From Aestuariispira insulae (lineage in GTDB: Bacteria > Pseudomonadota > Alphaproteobacteria > UBA8366 > Aestuariispiraceae), in NCBI RefSeq assembly GCF_003385955.1, contig NZ_QRDW01000002.1, positions 248,001 to 312,000 on the forward strand: a DNA stretch of 64,000 bases. Reading direction: 5' to 3'. Positions within the stretch are counted from its first letter, which is position 1. The number at the start of each line of letters is the position of its first letter. The notes beneath the pieces were generated by a model. The model was given only the letters and a program-made list of their open reading frames with translations. It did no database searches and was not told the DNA's origin. This document shows, piece by piece, positions 54,059-63,171 of this stretch. Position numbers and translations under genes: made by a program.

Positions 54059-57000
54059 TTAATCCCCGCCGCGCACTGCGTTTAATTCTTCCGTGGTATT
54101 CACCAGGCGCTGGCTCAGGTCCTTGGTCATCTGGAAGGCAAAATTGGCATCATGCCGGGCCATTTCCCCAAAGACTTCCTTATTGAGTTTCAAAGCCTTC
54201 AGGTTGCTGACCGCGCGGATGGTGGCGGTGCGCGGTGTATCACACAAGAGCGCCAGTTCACCGACAATCTTGGCCCGTCCCAACTGGAACAGCACCGTAT
54301 CCTGGCCATTTTCCCCTTCCAGCACCACGTCGGCCTCGCCATCCAGGATCACATAGGCGGCATCGCCGTCATCCCCCTGGCGCACCATGATCTCGCCCGG
54401 TTTGTAGCTGACCTTTTCCGCGGTAAAGGCCAGAAGCTTCAAACGGTTAGCCTCCAGCTCGGAGAAGAGCGGCAGGGTTTTGAGGATCTGGGCCTCATCA
54501 TTCATCGCGCTGGTATCCTGGGCTGCCTCCGGTTCATCCGCTTCCTGCTTTTGCCGGTCCGCAGCTTCATCCGCGCTCTTGATTTGCCCGCCGGTCAGCT
54601 CCAGATGCTGGCTGTAGGAAAGGCCCGGCACCACGGTGGAGGCGATCCAGAGAATAGATGCGTCAAACAGCTCTGGCAGGCGGCCGGCAATGCGTTTTTG
54701 CGCCTCGCCATCCAGCGCATTCAACCCGTCATTGATGATCAGGATATCCGGTTTCTTGAGGATATTGCGCACCAGGGCCAGCTTTTGCCGCTGGGCCGCG
54801 TTCAAACGTGCGCCGCCGATACCAACTTCGAAATTAAAGGCGGTGCGGATGACGGCTTCCCTCAGATCCAGCTCGTCACAGACCTCGGTCAGGGCGGACA
54901 GGATCAATTGATTGGCGTCGGCCCGGCCATAAGCGATACAGCCAAACAGGATGTTCTCCTGGATCGATAGACCATCGTTATATTTGCCGGTATCAAACAA
55001 TTGCAGGCTGGTGCCGATCAGGTCCGTATGGCGTTCATGCAATGCCCGGCGCACCGCCAGCAGGCGGGTCTGGGTCCGGTTGTCGATCAGGCCGAGACGA
55101 TGGCGCTGCGGGGTCAGCTTGAAGGGCAGGCCCATCAGAGCGCGCCGCTGATCGTCGCTCAGAGACGCAATGCCGTCTTTGTTGGCCTTGCCGACCATCA
55201 GTTTCAGATCCGGCAGGCTGTCCTCATCGACAAAGCTGAATTGTTCGAAAAACGGATGGCCGGCGGGAATGTCGGAAAACATCTCGACCATGGTTTCCGC
55301 ACATAGCTTACCGATATTGATGAATTCATCGGTCAGGCCAAATTCGTCCAGCAGGCCGGTGATAATGGGGTTCGACGCCAAATTCTCGGTCTTGAAATCA
55401 TCGGTGATCGGACGGGCAAACAGAATATTTTCCGCGACCGTCGTGTAATCGTTATAGGACAGGAAATCATAATTCCGGACCAGATCCGACATGCCGCGCT
55501 CATCCAGATAGCGCCGGATCTTGTTGCGGGCGGTGAGCACATTTTCGGCCAGCAGTGGGTTTTTCTCCGGGTTGGCGGTCTGACGCAGGCCCAATTCGAA
55601 GAAATCCACATCCAGCTCAACCGATTTCAGCAAATCCACGGTATGATGGCGCAGCTCCTCATAACCGGGCTGCCCGGCCAGGGCATAGTTGGTCCAGTCC
55701 AACTGGTCATTATGGAGGCTGTTGCCGGAGGCTTCCGCCTCTTCGCGCTCTTTCCGGCGCTCCGGGTCATCATCCTCTTCCTCCGGGATCGATTGCGAGA
55801 TCCCCATGAACAGATTGTCGGCAATCGGCTTGTTGAAAAATGCGGGGGAGGAGGAGAGGAAACCGATCCGCTGGCCGGTCACCGCTTCATTAAGATCGGA
55901 AAATTTGATTCCGTTTGAGGTGATCGATCCCCGGGACGGGGTAAGCAGCCGGGCCATCAGACGGGCAATAATATCCCGGCTGCTGCCGGAAACGCAGGTC
56001 AGCATGGTGGTTGATTGGGCCTCCATCCGGAAGCTGATATTGTCGATCAGGCGCAGGCCGTCTTCATCAACGTAGGAAAGGCCGTTCACTTCGACATCAC
56101 CATCCAGATGCGGAACCTCCTCGGGGCTGGCGAGAAGCTTGTCGGCGCTCATCATGCCTTCCGGAACGAACTGGGCGTGCAATTGTTCGTATTTAATGCG
56201 TGAATCCGCCAGGCGCTGGTAATAGTTGAGCAGCTCTTTCCAGGGGGCCGCCAGATCCTTATAGGCGGCCAGGACCGCCACCAGCGCCCCGAATGTCAAT
56301 TCGCCCTGAATCACCAGATAACCGCCGATGGAATAGAAGAAGAAGGGCGTCATCTGGCCGATGAAGTTGTTCAGAAACTTCATGAAGAATTTGCGGTTAT
56401 AAATCTCGAACCGGATCCAGAAGATCTTGCCCAGCCTGCGGCTCAGTTCGGCCAGGGCGTATTTGGAATGGTCATGGGCATGGACATCCTCAACCCCGCC
56501 GATGACTTCGTTGATCCGGTTCGACAGCAGCCTGACCTGCAAGACGCGTTCCTTGGCCAGCAGGTTGATCTTCATCTGCAGCTTGGGGATCACATAGCCC
56601 TGCACCGGGATCGAAATAAAGGCAGCAAGCCCCAGCAGAGGGTCCTGGACGAACATGAAAACCATCAGGGTCAGGAAGGTTCCGCCCTGGAAGGCCAGCA
56701 GGGCAAAAGCATCGCCGAAGAAACCCGCCAGGGGTTCCACCTCCGCATTGACCATGGTGACGATCTCGCCTGACGATAATTTCTGGAAATGGGGCAGGGG
56801 AAAGCGCAGCGAGCGTTCCAGCAGCATATAGCGGATCCGGCGCAACATCCGCTCGCCCATCACGCCTTTCAGGACATTGATCCGGTATTTGAAAGCACCG
56901 TTTATGCAAACCAGCGCCAGGAACAGGCCGCATAGCGTGAAGAGATATTCCAACTGTTCCAGCGGAATATCAAGGAAGGGCTCGGGGCCAAGGAAATCCA

Positions 57001-57172
57001 GCTGGAACAGCTGATACGTGCCGCCCTCGCCGCCGATTGCCTTGTTCACGATGGTCTTGGGAAGATCCAGGGACAGATAGAGAAAGGGAAGTGAAATGGC
57101 AATCAGCAGCAATGTGGCGATTTGTTGGGTTTTGCTGTAGCGCCAGATGAATTTGAAAAGTGAGCGTTCCAC
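54059..57172 (-). CDS. degenerate ABC-transporter-like protein with cyclic-nucleotide-binding domain
   Basis: A 1037-residue protein. Residues 15-330 are an ABC exporter membrane domain. Residues 355-865 are a nucleotide-binding domain in which every ATPase motif is altered: Walker A is 'CVSGSSRD' (393-400), signature 'LNAAQRQ' (790-796), Walker B 'ILIINDG' without the catalytic Glu (810-816), and the switch His is lost in 'LWIASTVV'. A segment of about 270 residues is inserted after the Q-loop region (438-460). Residues 895-1030 are a cNMP-binding domain with an intact phosphate cassette ('GELALLCDTPRTATI', R981). It is probably not an ATP-driven pump; a membrane scaffold or nucleotide-responsive factor is more likely. 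Confidence 0.85.
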   Translation of the reverse strand: MERSLFKFIWRYSKTQQIATLLLIAISLPFLYLSLDLPKTIVNKAIGGEGGTYQLFQLDFLGPEPFLDIPLEQLEYLFTLCGLFLALVCINGAFKYRINVLKGVMGERMLRRIRYMLLERSLRFPLPHFQKLSSGEIVTMVNAEVEPLAGFFGDAFALLAFQGGTFLTLMVFMFVQDPLLGLAAFISIPVQGYVIPKLQMKINLLAKERVLQVRLLSNRINEVIGGVEDVHAHDHSKYALAELSRRLGKIFWIRFEIYNRKFFMKFLNNFIGQMTPFFFYSIGGYLVIQGELTFGALVAVLAAYKDLAAPWKELLNYYQRLADSRIKYEQLHAQFVPEGMMSADKLLASPEEVPHLDGDVEVNGLSYVDEDGLRLIDNISFRMEAQSTTMLTCVSGSSRDIIARLMARLLTPSRGSITSNGIKFSDLNEAVTGQRIGFLSSSPAFFNKPIADNLFMGISQSIPEEEDDDPERRKEREEAEASGNSLHNDQLDWTNYALAGQPGYEELRHHTVDLLKSVELDVDFFELGLRQTANPEKNPLLAENVLTARNKIRRYLDERGMSDLVRNYDFLSYNDYTTVAENILFARPITDDFKTENLASNPIITGLLDEFGLTDEFINIGKLCAETMVEMFSDIPAGHPFFEQFSFVDEDSLPDLKLMVGKANKDGIASLSDDQRRALMGLPFKLTPQRHRLGLIDNRTQTRLLAVRRALHERHTDLIGTSLQLFDTGKYNDGLSIQENILFGCIAYGRADANQLILSALTEVCDELDLREAVIRTAFNFEVGIGGARLNAAQRQKLALVRNILKKPDILIINDGLNALDGEAQKRIAGRLPELFDASILWIASTVVPGLSYSQHLELTGGQIKSADEAADRQKQEADEPEAAQDTSAMNDEAQILKTLPLFSELEANRLKLLAFTAEKVSYKPGEIMVRQGDDGDAAYVILDGEADVVLEGENGQDTVLFQLGRAKIVGELALLCDTPRTATIRAVSNLKALKLNKEVFGEMARHDANFAFQMTKDLSQRLVNTTEELNAVRGGD

Positions 57173-57640
57173 GCTTTGCCTTGCCTTTCCCTACTGAAAG
57201 CAGAAGCCATCCTGACCGGGATGCATTCCGTTACCCGCTGTTTCACGGGGTTTGTTGTTTTTGTCCATGCTGCATCCGGTTGGTCTCGGCCGCCGGGCAT
57301 GGGGTGCCATATGGGATTGTCCGGGGGATCTGTCGATAAGGGATGGCAAAATAAATGCCCGTTCCACGAACTTGCCCGGATAAATGCTTGCTCTCCCCTT
57401 CCGCGCTGTCCTTGCCTTGGCTGTCCCGTGGGCCGGGGCGGTGCATGCCCTGATCCTGACGATCCGGCTATTTTGCTGTAAAATCCGTGATTTGCCAATG
57501 GCGCTTTCCGGGCATCGGGTCACGAAAATGTCAGGAAAGAAGATGTTAACGAGTTGAAACTATCCTGATTGGGGCTATCTACTATGGGCCGCAGCAAGTA
57601 GAATAGGGTGCGGGATTTACAAAAACAGACAGGATGCAAG
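57173..57640. other. gene-free stretch
   Basis: Short open frames exist on both strands here, but none has a ribosome site, plausible composition or family resemblance. It must hold the divergent promoters of the ABC-like gene and the CinA-type gene. No other structure was recognised. Confidence 0.5.
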
Positions 57641-58426
57641 ATGACGGATGTTTCCGGTGATGTAGGGATCGTGACCGCCGCTTTGGTGGTGATCGGCAAC
57701 GAGATTTTGTCCGGGCGGACCCAGGATGTGAATCTCTCCCATATTGCCGAACAGCTTGAAAGCCGGGGGATTCGCCTGGCGGAAGCCCGTGTTGTGCCTG
57801 ATAACCAAGCCGCCATCATTGAGGCGGTCAATGCGCTAAGATCCAGAAATACCTATGTTTTCACCACCGGGGGGATTGGTCCGACCCATGATGACATCAC
57901 GGCCGAATCGGTGGCAAAGGCTTTTGATCTTCCATTGACCCGCCATGAAGAGGCCTATGCCCGTCTGGTGGCCCATTACGATAATCTGGGTGTAGAGATC
58001 AATGAGGCCCGCGCCCGCATGGCCATGACGCCCGAAGGGGCGGACCTGATCGATAATCCGGTCTCGGGCGCGCCCGGCTTCCGGATTGGCAATGTCCATG
58101 TGATGGCCGGTGTGCCCAAAATCATGCATGCCATGCTGGAGACCATTCTGCCGACCCTGAAAGGTGGTGACATCCTGCATAGCCGGACGGTCTTTTCCAG
58201 CCTGCCGGAAGGCGAGATCGCTGCCGGGCTTGGCAACATCCAGGCCGAATATCCGGATGTAGAGATTGGCAGCTACCCGGCCCAGAAACGCGGGGAATAT
58301 CGATTGTCCCTGGTCCTGCGCGGGTCGGACCCGGAAATGCTGGACCGGGCGGGCGAGGCGGCTATGGTCCTGATTGATGCCAAAGGCGGCCAATGTGAAA
58401 TGGCCAAAGGCCAGGAGAAGCTTTGA
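57641..58426 (+). CDS. CinA-type molybdopterin-binding-domain protein
   Basis: A 261-residue protein consisting of the N-terminal MoaB/Mog-like domain of CinA (competence/damage-inducible protein A), without the C-terminal nicotinamide-mononucleotide deamidase domain. 'ALVVIGNEILSGRTQDVN' and 'FTTGGIGPTHDDIT' are the family signatures. In full-length CinA this domain is an ADP-ribose pyrophosphatase. ACAGGA lies upstream of the ATG at 57641. Confidence 0.92.
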   Translation: MTDVSGDVGIVTAALVVIGNEILSGRTQDVNLSHIAEQLESRGIRLAEARVVPDNQAAIIEAVNALRSRNTYVFTTGGIGPTHDDITAESVAKAFDLPLTRHEEAYARLVAHYDNLGVEINEARARMAMTPEGADLIDNPVSGAPGFRIGNVHVMAGVPKIMHAMLETILPTLKGGDILHSRTVFSSLPEGEIAAGLGNIQAEYPDVEIGSYPAQKRGEYRLSLVLRGSDPEMLDRAGEAAMVLIDAKGGQCEMAKGQEKL

Positions 58427-58429
58427 TTG

Positions 58430-58450
58430 ACCGGGTCAGTCTGACCCGGT
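58430..58450. terminator. hairpin shared by convergent genes
   Basis: A perfect 9-bp stem (58430-58438 with 58442-58450) lies just after the CinA-type stop and contains the stop of the convergent 60-residue gene. There is no T run. Confidence 0.5.
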
Positions 58451-58618
58451 AATACCCCCTAAACCAAACAGAACCGCCATGGTCACGGCAATGGCTAGCA
58501 GAATCACGATATTGCGCCGGGCGCTGCCCGGGCGGGATTCGCGATTGCGGAAAATCAGGAACAATATCGCCATACCGGCCAGCGCGACTGCGATACTGAT
58601 CTGATCGGTCAAATTCAT
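58436..58618 (-). CDS. 60-residue membrane protein
   Basis: A small protein with two predicted transmembrane helices: 'ISIAVALAGMAILFLIF' and 'IVILLAIAVTMAVLFGLGG', joined by a basic loop 'RNRESRPGSARR' that would face the cytoplasm. GGGGA lies before the ATG. No family recognised. Confidence 0.7.
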   Translation of the reverse strand: MNLTDQISIAVALAGMAILFLIFRNRESRPGSARRNIVILLAIAVTMAVLFGLGGITGSD

Positions 58619-58786
58619 CAGAGGGTCCCCTTGTCGGTTTTTGCCGTTCTTTTAGGCATCATCCCACGATCTTCTAAAAGTTGCCGCATTTTCGCCTTGC
58701 TTGCCGATGTATCTTGGCAGGCGATGGGTCTTAAACGCCGGTTCTGGCGCTAACATCATGATAACGTGCGATAATGGAGAAACAAG

Positions 58787-59212
58787 ATGACACGTTCCCG
58801 GCAGATCAAAATGGATCGCGGCGACACTTTGGGCGGCACCACGCCGCTGATTGTGATGGGAAAGGAGCTGGGAACCCCGTTTGTGACCGGCGAAAACCGT
58901 CGGCGCCGCCGCCGGGACAAGGGCGGTTCCAAGGCTTTCTGGCAGTTGCTGTTGGCCATGATCGTGCTGGCCATGGTGGCGGCGGTACTGGGGCTCGGGT
59001 ATGAACGGTTCATGCAATTGTTTGAAAATTCCGGCCAGACCGTGAACGGCGCGCCCGTGGTGACACCGTCTGAAACACCGCCCCTGGCCCTGCCTATACC
59101 GGCGGAACCTGCCCAGGTGGATGCTGTGCCGTTGGAAACCGTGCCTGAGGAGACGGATCGCGTTGAACCCGCCCCCACCGGCCCAACCCCAGGCGCATTG
59201 GAAGGCAATTAA
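58787..59212 (+). CDS. single-pass membrane protein with proline-rich tail
   Basis: A 141-residue protein. The cytoplasmic N-terminus ends in a run of six arginines ('ENRRRRRRDKGG'), followed by one transmembrane helix at about residues 50-72 ('FWQLLLAMIVLAMVAAVLGL') and a long Pro/Glu-rich periplasmic tail. GGAG lies 8 bases before the ATG. No family recognised; the shape suits an envelope-spanning linker or cell-division accessory factor. Confidence 0.65.
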   Translation: MTRSRQIKMDRGDTLGGTTPLIVMGKELGTPFVTGENRRRRRRDKGGSKAFWQLLLAMIVLAMVAAVLGLGYERFMQLFENSGQTVNGAPVVTPSETPPLALPIPAEPAQVDAVPLETVPEETDRVEPAPTGPTPGALEGN

Positions 59213-59302
59213 CCCTCTTTCGCCAAAGATCGAAAAAAACATCACCGGCAGGCCATCAGGGCGCTTGCCACCCGGCCCGCCCGTCGTTAGGTTGGCCGTC
59301 AC

Positions 59303-59389
59303 GCGGGCGTGGCGAAATTGGTAGACGCAACAGACTTAAAATCTGTCGATCTTTTGATCGTGCCGGTTCAAGTCCGGCCGCCCGCACCA
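59303..59389 (+). tRNA. tRNA-Leu(UAA)
   Basis: The acceptor stem 'gcgggcg' pairs with 'cgcccgc'. The D-arm contains 'gaaattggtagac'. The anticodon stem 'acaga'/'tctgt' encloses the loop CTTAAAA, anticodon TAA. A long variable arm 'cgatcttttgatcg' marks the class II leucine type, and the T-arm is 'gccggttcaagtccggc'. CCA is encoded (59387-59389). Confidence 0.97.
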
Positions 59390-59408
59390 TTTCCTTTTTT
59401 TGGCTTAT

Positions 59409-59606
59409 TCAGTGTTCCCGGCTTAGAAAGCGTCGCGCGGCGGCAGCGAAGATTTCCGGCCATTCCACATGCAGCTCGTGGGCGCAATAGGCGGTTTCCA
59501 TGAATTCGGCTGTTGCCAGCAACTCCACCAGGACCAGGGCCGGGCAGCGGATCTTTTTGATCTGTTCAGCCGGATAGCCCTGTGGCCCGGTATCAAGCCA
59601 GAGGGA
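59409..59606 (-). pseudogene. C-terminal remnant of an alpha/beta hydrolase
   Basis: A 65-codon stretch preceded by an in-frame TAA, with no start. It reads 'GYPAEQIKKIRCPALVLVEL' and later 'AHELHVEWPEIFAAARRFL', which are the strand-6 and catalytic-histidine regions of an alpha/beta hydrolase with the segment between them shortened. It ends 20 bases from the tRNA-Leu gene. Probably the decayed end of a gene deleted at this site. Confidence 0.55.
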
Positions 59607-59764
59607 TTAAACCGCATCGAACAGGGGCTCGAAATCAGGCGCAGACGGGGGGAATGCCTCAAAATTGCCTTTTTTATCTGATTGAAAGCCCCGGCCCGCA
59701 AGACCAGTTTAGGCCTGCCCTGTTTATCATAGGAACCGGGCGATTTAAGGCGGGAGAATTTTTT

Positions 59765-60139
59765 ATGAAACTCAAACAGACATTCCTTTTGCTGCCGCTG
59801 GTTCTGGCGGCGGGCTGCGTTTCTTCCCCGCAGCAGGATTACGGGGATGTCGGGGCCTCCGCATTCAACAAAGTGGTCGGCAACTGGATCGGGCACAGCC
59901 ATGACAAACTGTTGGTGGCCTGGGGCGTGCCGCGCGATGAGGCCTTGCTCAGCGATGGCAAGAAACTGCTGCAATATGAAGGGCAGGCGGATCTGCCGGT
60001 GGGAAAAGACCGCTATCAGCGGATGACCTGTGAGGTATCCGTGATGTTGGGCAAGGACGGTATGGTCTCTGCCGTGCGCGGCAAAGGCAGTGGCTGTGTT
60101 GATCAATCACCGATGATGCAGCATTTCCCGAAGCCCTGA
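59765..60139 (+). CDS. small outer-membrane/periplasmic lipoprotein
   Basis: A 124-residue lipoprotein. Signal 'MKLKQTFLLLPLVLAAGC' has the lipobox LAAGC with lipidated Cys18. The mature part contains a SmpA/OmlA-like feature, 'LLVAWGVPRDEALLSDGKKL', and two cysteines ('MTCEVSVML', 'GSGCVD') that could form a disulfide. GGGAGAA lies upstream of the ATG. The frame is open further 5' without support. Confidence 0.8.
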   Translation: MKLKQTFLLLPLVLAAGCVSSPQQDYGDVGASAFNKVVGNWIGHSHDKLLVAWGVPRDEALLSDGKKLLQYEGQADLPVGKDRYQRMTCEVSVMLGKDGMVSAVRGKGSGCVDQSPMMQHFPKP

Positions 60140-60151
60140 TAGGCGCAAGCC

Positions 60152-60649
60152 TTAGTCCTGGTCAAAACGCTTGAGCATCTGGCGGACAATCAATTTATGC
60201 CCCGGTGCCACGGGCAACATGTATAACCTGCCGAAAAGATTGAAGGTCTTAACCGATGACGTGATGGTCAAACGTTGGCTGCCATCTGCATTCCGGCTTA
60301 GGTGAAAACAGGTATAGACATTGAGATGCCGGTCGGGTGCGGCCAGGACCAAACGCTTTTCAGTACTTTCTACCACATCAAAGAAGTCCAGTTTGCCGCC
60401 GGGAGCCGGGGCATATGCCGGGCGTGGTTCCTGAAAGCCGCCGATTGTCTCGATATCCATCAAACGGCAAATAAAATCCCGGATCACAAAGGATTGTCGG
60501 ATCAGCCAGGGCTGTTTCTCTGTCACTTTCAGATAGGCCTCAAAGGCCGTTAGATCAGATGGCACAAGGCGACTGCCGCTATGCAGGAAATTCAGCTGGG
60601 CTTTCGGGGCGACCAGGGTCGCCCCGGTCACATCATCGATGACGGGCAT
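60152..60649 (-). CDS. DUF2867 protein
   Basis: A 165-residue protein of the DUF2867 family, recognisable by its end: 'VKTFNLFGRLYMLPVAPGHK' followed by 'LIVRQML'. The central beta-rich part ('KLDFFDVVESTEKRLVLAAP') suits a START/Bet-v1-like ligand-binding barrel. It follows map by 5 bases and is certainly co-transcribed with it, though no functional link is known. Confidence 0.85.
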   Translation of the reverse strand: MPVIDDVTGATLVAPKAQLNFLHSGSRLVPSDLTAFEAYLKVTEKQPWLIRQSFVIRDFICRLMDIETIGGFQEPRPAYAPAPGGKLDFFDVVESTEKRLVLAAPDRHLNVYTCFHLSRNADGSQRLTITSSVKTFNLFGRLYMLPVAPGHKLIVRQMLKRFDQD

Positions 60650-60654
60650 AAGCG

Positions 60655-61410
60655 TCAGGCCGTTACCGTGATCACCAACGGCCCTTTTTTGGTCGCGACC
60701 ACCGTATGTTCATATTGGACAGTGGGCGCACAAGGGTCGGAATAAAGCGTCCAGGGATCGTCATCGCCCATGGTTTCCGCCCAGTCGGCCCCCATGGACA
60801 AGAAGGGTTCGATGGTGAAAACCAGCCCTTCATTGATAATCCGCTTTTCGGTTGGGTCCGGCCAGGTGGCAATCTCGCGCGGGTCTTCATGCAGGCTGTG
60901 GCCGACACCATGGCTGGCCAGGTTCTTGACCAGGGTATAACCGTTCTTTTCGGCGAATTTTCCGATTTCCTGCCCGATCCGGGCCAATGGCTTGTTGGCC
61001 TTGGCCTGTTTCAGGCCGGTCCACATCGCCTTGCGTCCGTCCCGGCAGAGTTTCTCAATCTCCGGCCGTACAGGCGGAACGGGGAAAGAGGCCCCGGTAT
61101 CGGCAAACAGGCCGTTCTTGGCGGCTGATACATCAATATTGACCAGGTCGCCCGCCTGGATCACCCGGTCGCCGGGAATGCCATGGGCCACCTCTTCATT
61201 GACGCTGATGCAGGTGCAGCCGGGAAAATCATACATCAGTTCCGGCGCGGATTGCGCCCCGGCTTCTTCCAGTATTTTCCGGCCCAAATCGTCCAGTTCC
61301 CTGGTGGTCATCCCCGGTTCCAGCGCCTGTCCCATGGCCTGAAGCGTGCGGGCGACAATGCGGCCGATCGCTTTCAGGTCGTTGAGTTCCTGTTCGCTGG
61401 AGAGGGTCAT
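60655..61410 (-). CDS. map: methionine aminopeptidase type I
   Basis: A 251-residue pita-bread metalloprotease that removes the N-terminal methionine. Metal ligands are in 'DLVNIDVSAAKNGLFADTGA' (two Asp), 'ASHGVGHSLHEDP' (His), 'VFTIEPFL' (Glu) and 'QYEHTVVATK' (Glu). 'SVNEEVAHGIPG' carries the substrate histidine. It lacks the N-terminal zinc finger of eukaryotic types. First gene of a two-gene unit with DUF2867. Confidence 0.97.
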   Translation of the reverse strand: MTLSSEQELNDLKAIGRIVARTLQAMGQALEPGMTTRELDDLGRKILEEAGAQSAPELMYDFPGCTCISVNEEVAHGIPGDRVIQAGDLVNIDVSAAKNGLFADTGASFPVPPVRPEIEKLCRDGRKAMWTGLKQAKANKPLARIGQEIGKFAEKNGYTLVKNLASHGVGHSLHEDPREIATWPDPTEKRIINEGLVFTIEPFLSMGADWAETMGDDDPWTLYSDPCAPTVQYEHTVVATKKGPLVITVTA

Positions 61411-61620
61411 GGTTGCCGGTATCCTTGGATGGTCAAAAAAATGTGCCCCTAATTAGCCCTGTGCGTAAGGTTCCGGTCAAGGGGAAGGCAGTGTTTTTCC
61501 CGTTCGGGGGCTCTGGCGGGTGGTGAGACCAGCGGAAACGGTGATCTTATTGAAAAGACGTGATTTAAAATGACGATCATGTCATTTTGGCGACATGTTC
61601 CAATCTGTCTCTGGGGTGAG

Positions 61621-62904
61621 ATGATTCCGATCCTGCAATCCGGTCCGGCAAGAAAAGCGGCTATCGCGGGCCTGTCGGTCCTGCTGACGCTGTCTGCACC
61701 ATTGTTCCTATGGGCGCCGGTCCAGGCATCCATCCTGTTCATGTTGATGGCGCTGCTCTCCCTGCCGTTGGCACGGCCAAACCGGCATGGCTGGATTGTC
61801 TTTGCGGGCATCCTGGCTGCGGTTGGGCTTTATCTCGGCTGGGCGGCTTTGGGGTGGATATGGGCTGATCAACCGCAATTGATCGGCGACAGGATCATGA
61901 AGTTCCTGATCGGCTTGCCGCTGGCCTTTTTGCTGTTTTGTCTTCCTGGCGGTGCCTTTGGCGGTGGGCGAAGCCTGCTGAGCCTGCTTGTGGCGGGCTA
62001 TTTCGTTGCGGCCGCTTTTCTGCTGGCCGACCTCGCAACCGGACTGGGCATATCGGAATTCTACAGCCAATGGAAGGGCGAGGGGTATGTGTCGAATATG
62101 CTGAAGCCCGGCTCCTCGATCATATTAATCCTGTCCGTGATGCTGGGATTTGCCGCCTGGCATCAGCAGCGTCACCGCCTGGCGCTGCTGGTCGGGTTAT
62201 GTGGGGTTGGTGTTTTGCTGCATCCCTCAATCATGCATGCGGCCAAACTGGCCCTGCCGGTTGCATTGGCGGGCGCCGTCCTGATCCGTCTGGCCCCTCG
62301 ATCAGGTTTCTTGGCGCTCAGCCTGCTGGCTGGGTTGTTGCTGCTGGTCATGCCCTTTGTCCTGACGCCGCAAAATCTGGCGCCGCTGTTGGAGGCTGGC
62401 GTGCCGTTCCCGCCCTCCTTGCTGCATCGCCTGGCGATCTGGGATTTTGCCCGTGGCCTGGTGGACCAGGCTTTCTGGGCCGGGCATGGGTTGGGCAGCG
62501 CCCGTTTCTTTGGCGAAGGACAAGTCGCAACATTAGAATCTTTGCCGGAAATCTATCAGACCCATGGGGTATGGCGGGAGTATCTTGCGGGAATCAAACC
62601 TGCGATCATGCCCCTGCATCCCCATAATCTTGGTCTCCAAATCCTGCTGGAAACCGGCATGATTGGCGCGGTTCTGTTCTGTGGCCTGCTGGTCACGGTT
62701 TTTAAAAACATTGAAAAAAGGTTGGGGCCGGCTGGCATGCGGGCGGCTTTCCCAACCCTTCTTATGATTGTGGTCATGGGAAATTTCAGCTTTAGCATCT
62801 GGCAAAGCTGGTGGCTTGCCACCCAGTTCCTGCTGGGGGCATTCTTGTTTCTTCTTTTGGATCAGCGGACGTCAGAGAAGCCGGTGATCGAGAATGGTGG
62901 CTAA
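61621..62904 (+). CDS. O-antigen ligase (Wzy_C/WaaL-like) family membrane protein
   Basis: A 427-residue protein with about ten to twelve transmembrane helices and one large periplasmic loop. The ligase signature H-P-H-N with a following L-x2-G-x2-G is present in 'LHPHNLGLQILLETGMIG' at about residue 340. The family joins polymerised glycan to lipid A-core, or polymerises it. The start at 61621 has GGGGTGAG ahead; ATG 61570 is an alternative. Its last 33 bases overlap the convergent small gene. It may use the core made by the operon at 25-30 kb. Confidence 0.88.
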   Translation: MIPILQSGPARKAAIAGLSVLLTLSAPLFLWAPVQASILFMLMALLSLPLARPNRHGWIVFAGILAAVGLYLGWAALGWIWADQPQLIGDRIMKFLIGLPLAFLLFCLPGGAFGGGRSLLSLLVAGYFVAAAFLLADLATGLGISEFYSQWKGEGYVSNMLKPGSSIILILSVMLGFAAWHQQRHRLALLVGLCGVGVLLHPSIMHAAKLALPVALAGAVLIRLAPRSGFLALSLLAGLLLLVMPFVLTPQNLAPLLEAGVPFPPSLLHRLAIWDFARGLVDQAFWAGHGLGSARFFGEGQVATLESLPEIYQTHGVWREYLAGIKPAIMPLHPHNLGLQILLETGMIGAVLFCGLLVTVFKNIEKRLGPAGMRAAFPTLLMIVVMGNFSFSIWQSWWLATQFLLGAFLFLLLDQRTSEKPVIENGG

Positions 62905-63078
62905 CATATCCAGGGTTTCTTCAGCATCTTGGAGTTTGCCTTCATCCTCAAGCGTGCTGAGATCACCAAAAAGTTTTTCCTTGAAATCGCGGATCACCTC
63001 GTCCCGGACAAGATAGGCCTGGGCCGGTTGCGGCAGGGGTGTTTCCACGGAAGATTCGTATTTTGCAGTAGCAGCCAT
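62872..63078 (-). CDS. 68-residue helical protein (tandem paralogue A)
   Basis: A small acidic, helical protein: 'YLVRDEVIRDFKEKLFGDLS' then 'GKLQDAEETLDMLATILDHR'. It overlaps the 3' end of the O-antigen-ligase-like gene. The second half resembles the C-terminal half of the protein encoded upstream at 63172-63438, so the two look like diverged tandem duplicates. No known family. Confidence 0.65.
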   Translation of the reverse strand: MAATAKYESSVETPLPQPAQAYLVRDEVIRDFKEKLFGDLSTLEDEGKLQDAEETLDMLATILDHRLL

Positions 63079-63171
63079 TGTTCCCCCAATACTGTCTGTC
63101 TCATCTTCCAGCCTCTTGCAATGGGCTGGAAAACCTCACAAATCCTTCTTTAACACATAGTAGGTTAAATA

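Noticed and set aside
57176-57481. A 101-codon open frame in the gap before the CinA-type gene
   Set aside because: No ribosome site, low-complexity basic composition and no recognisable family; treated as non-coding.
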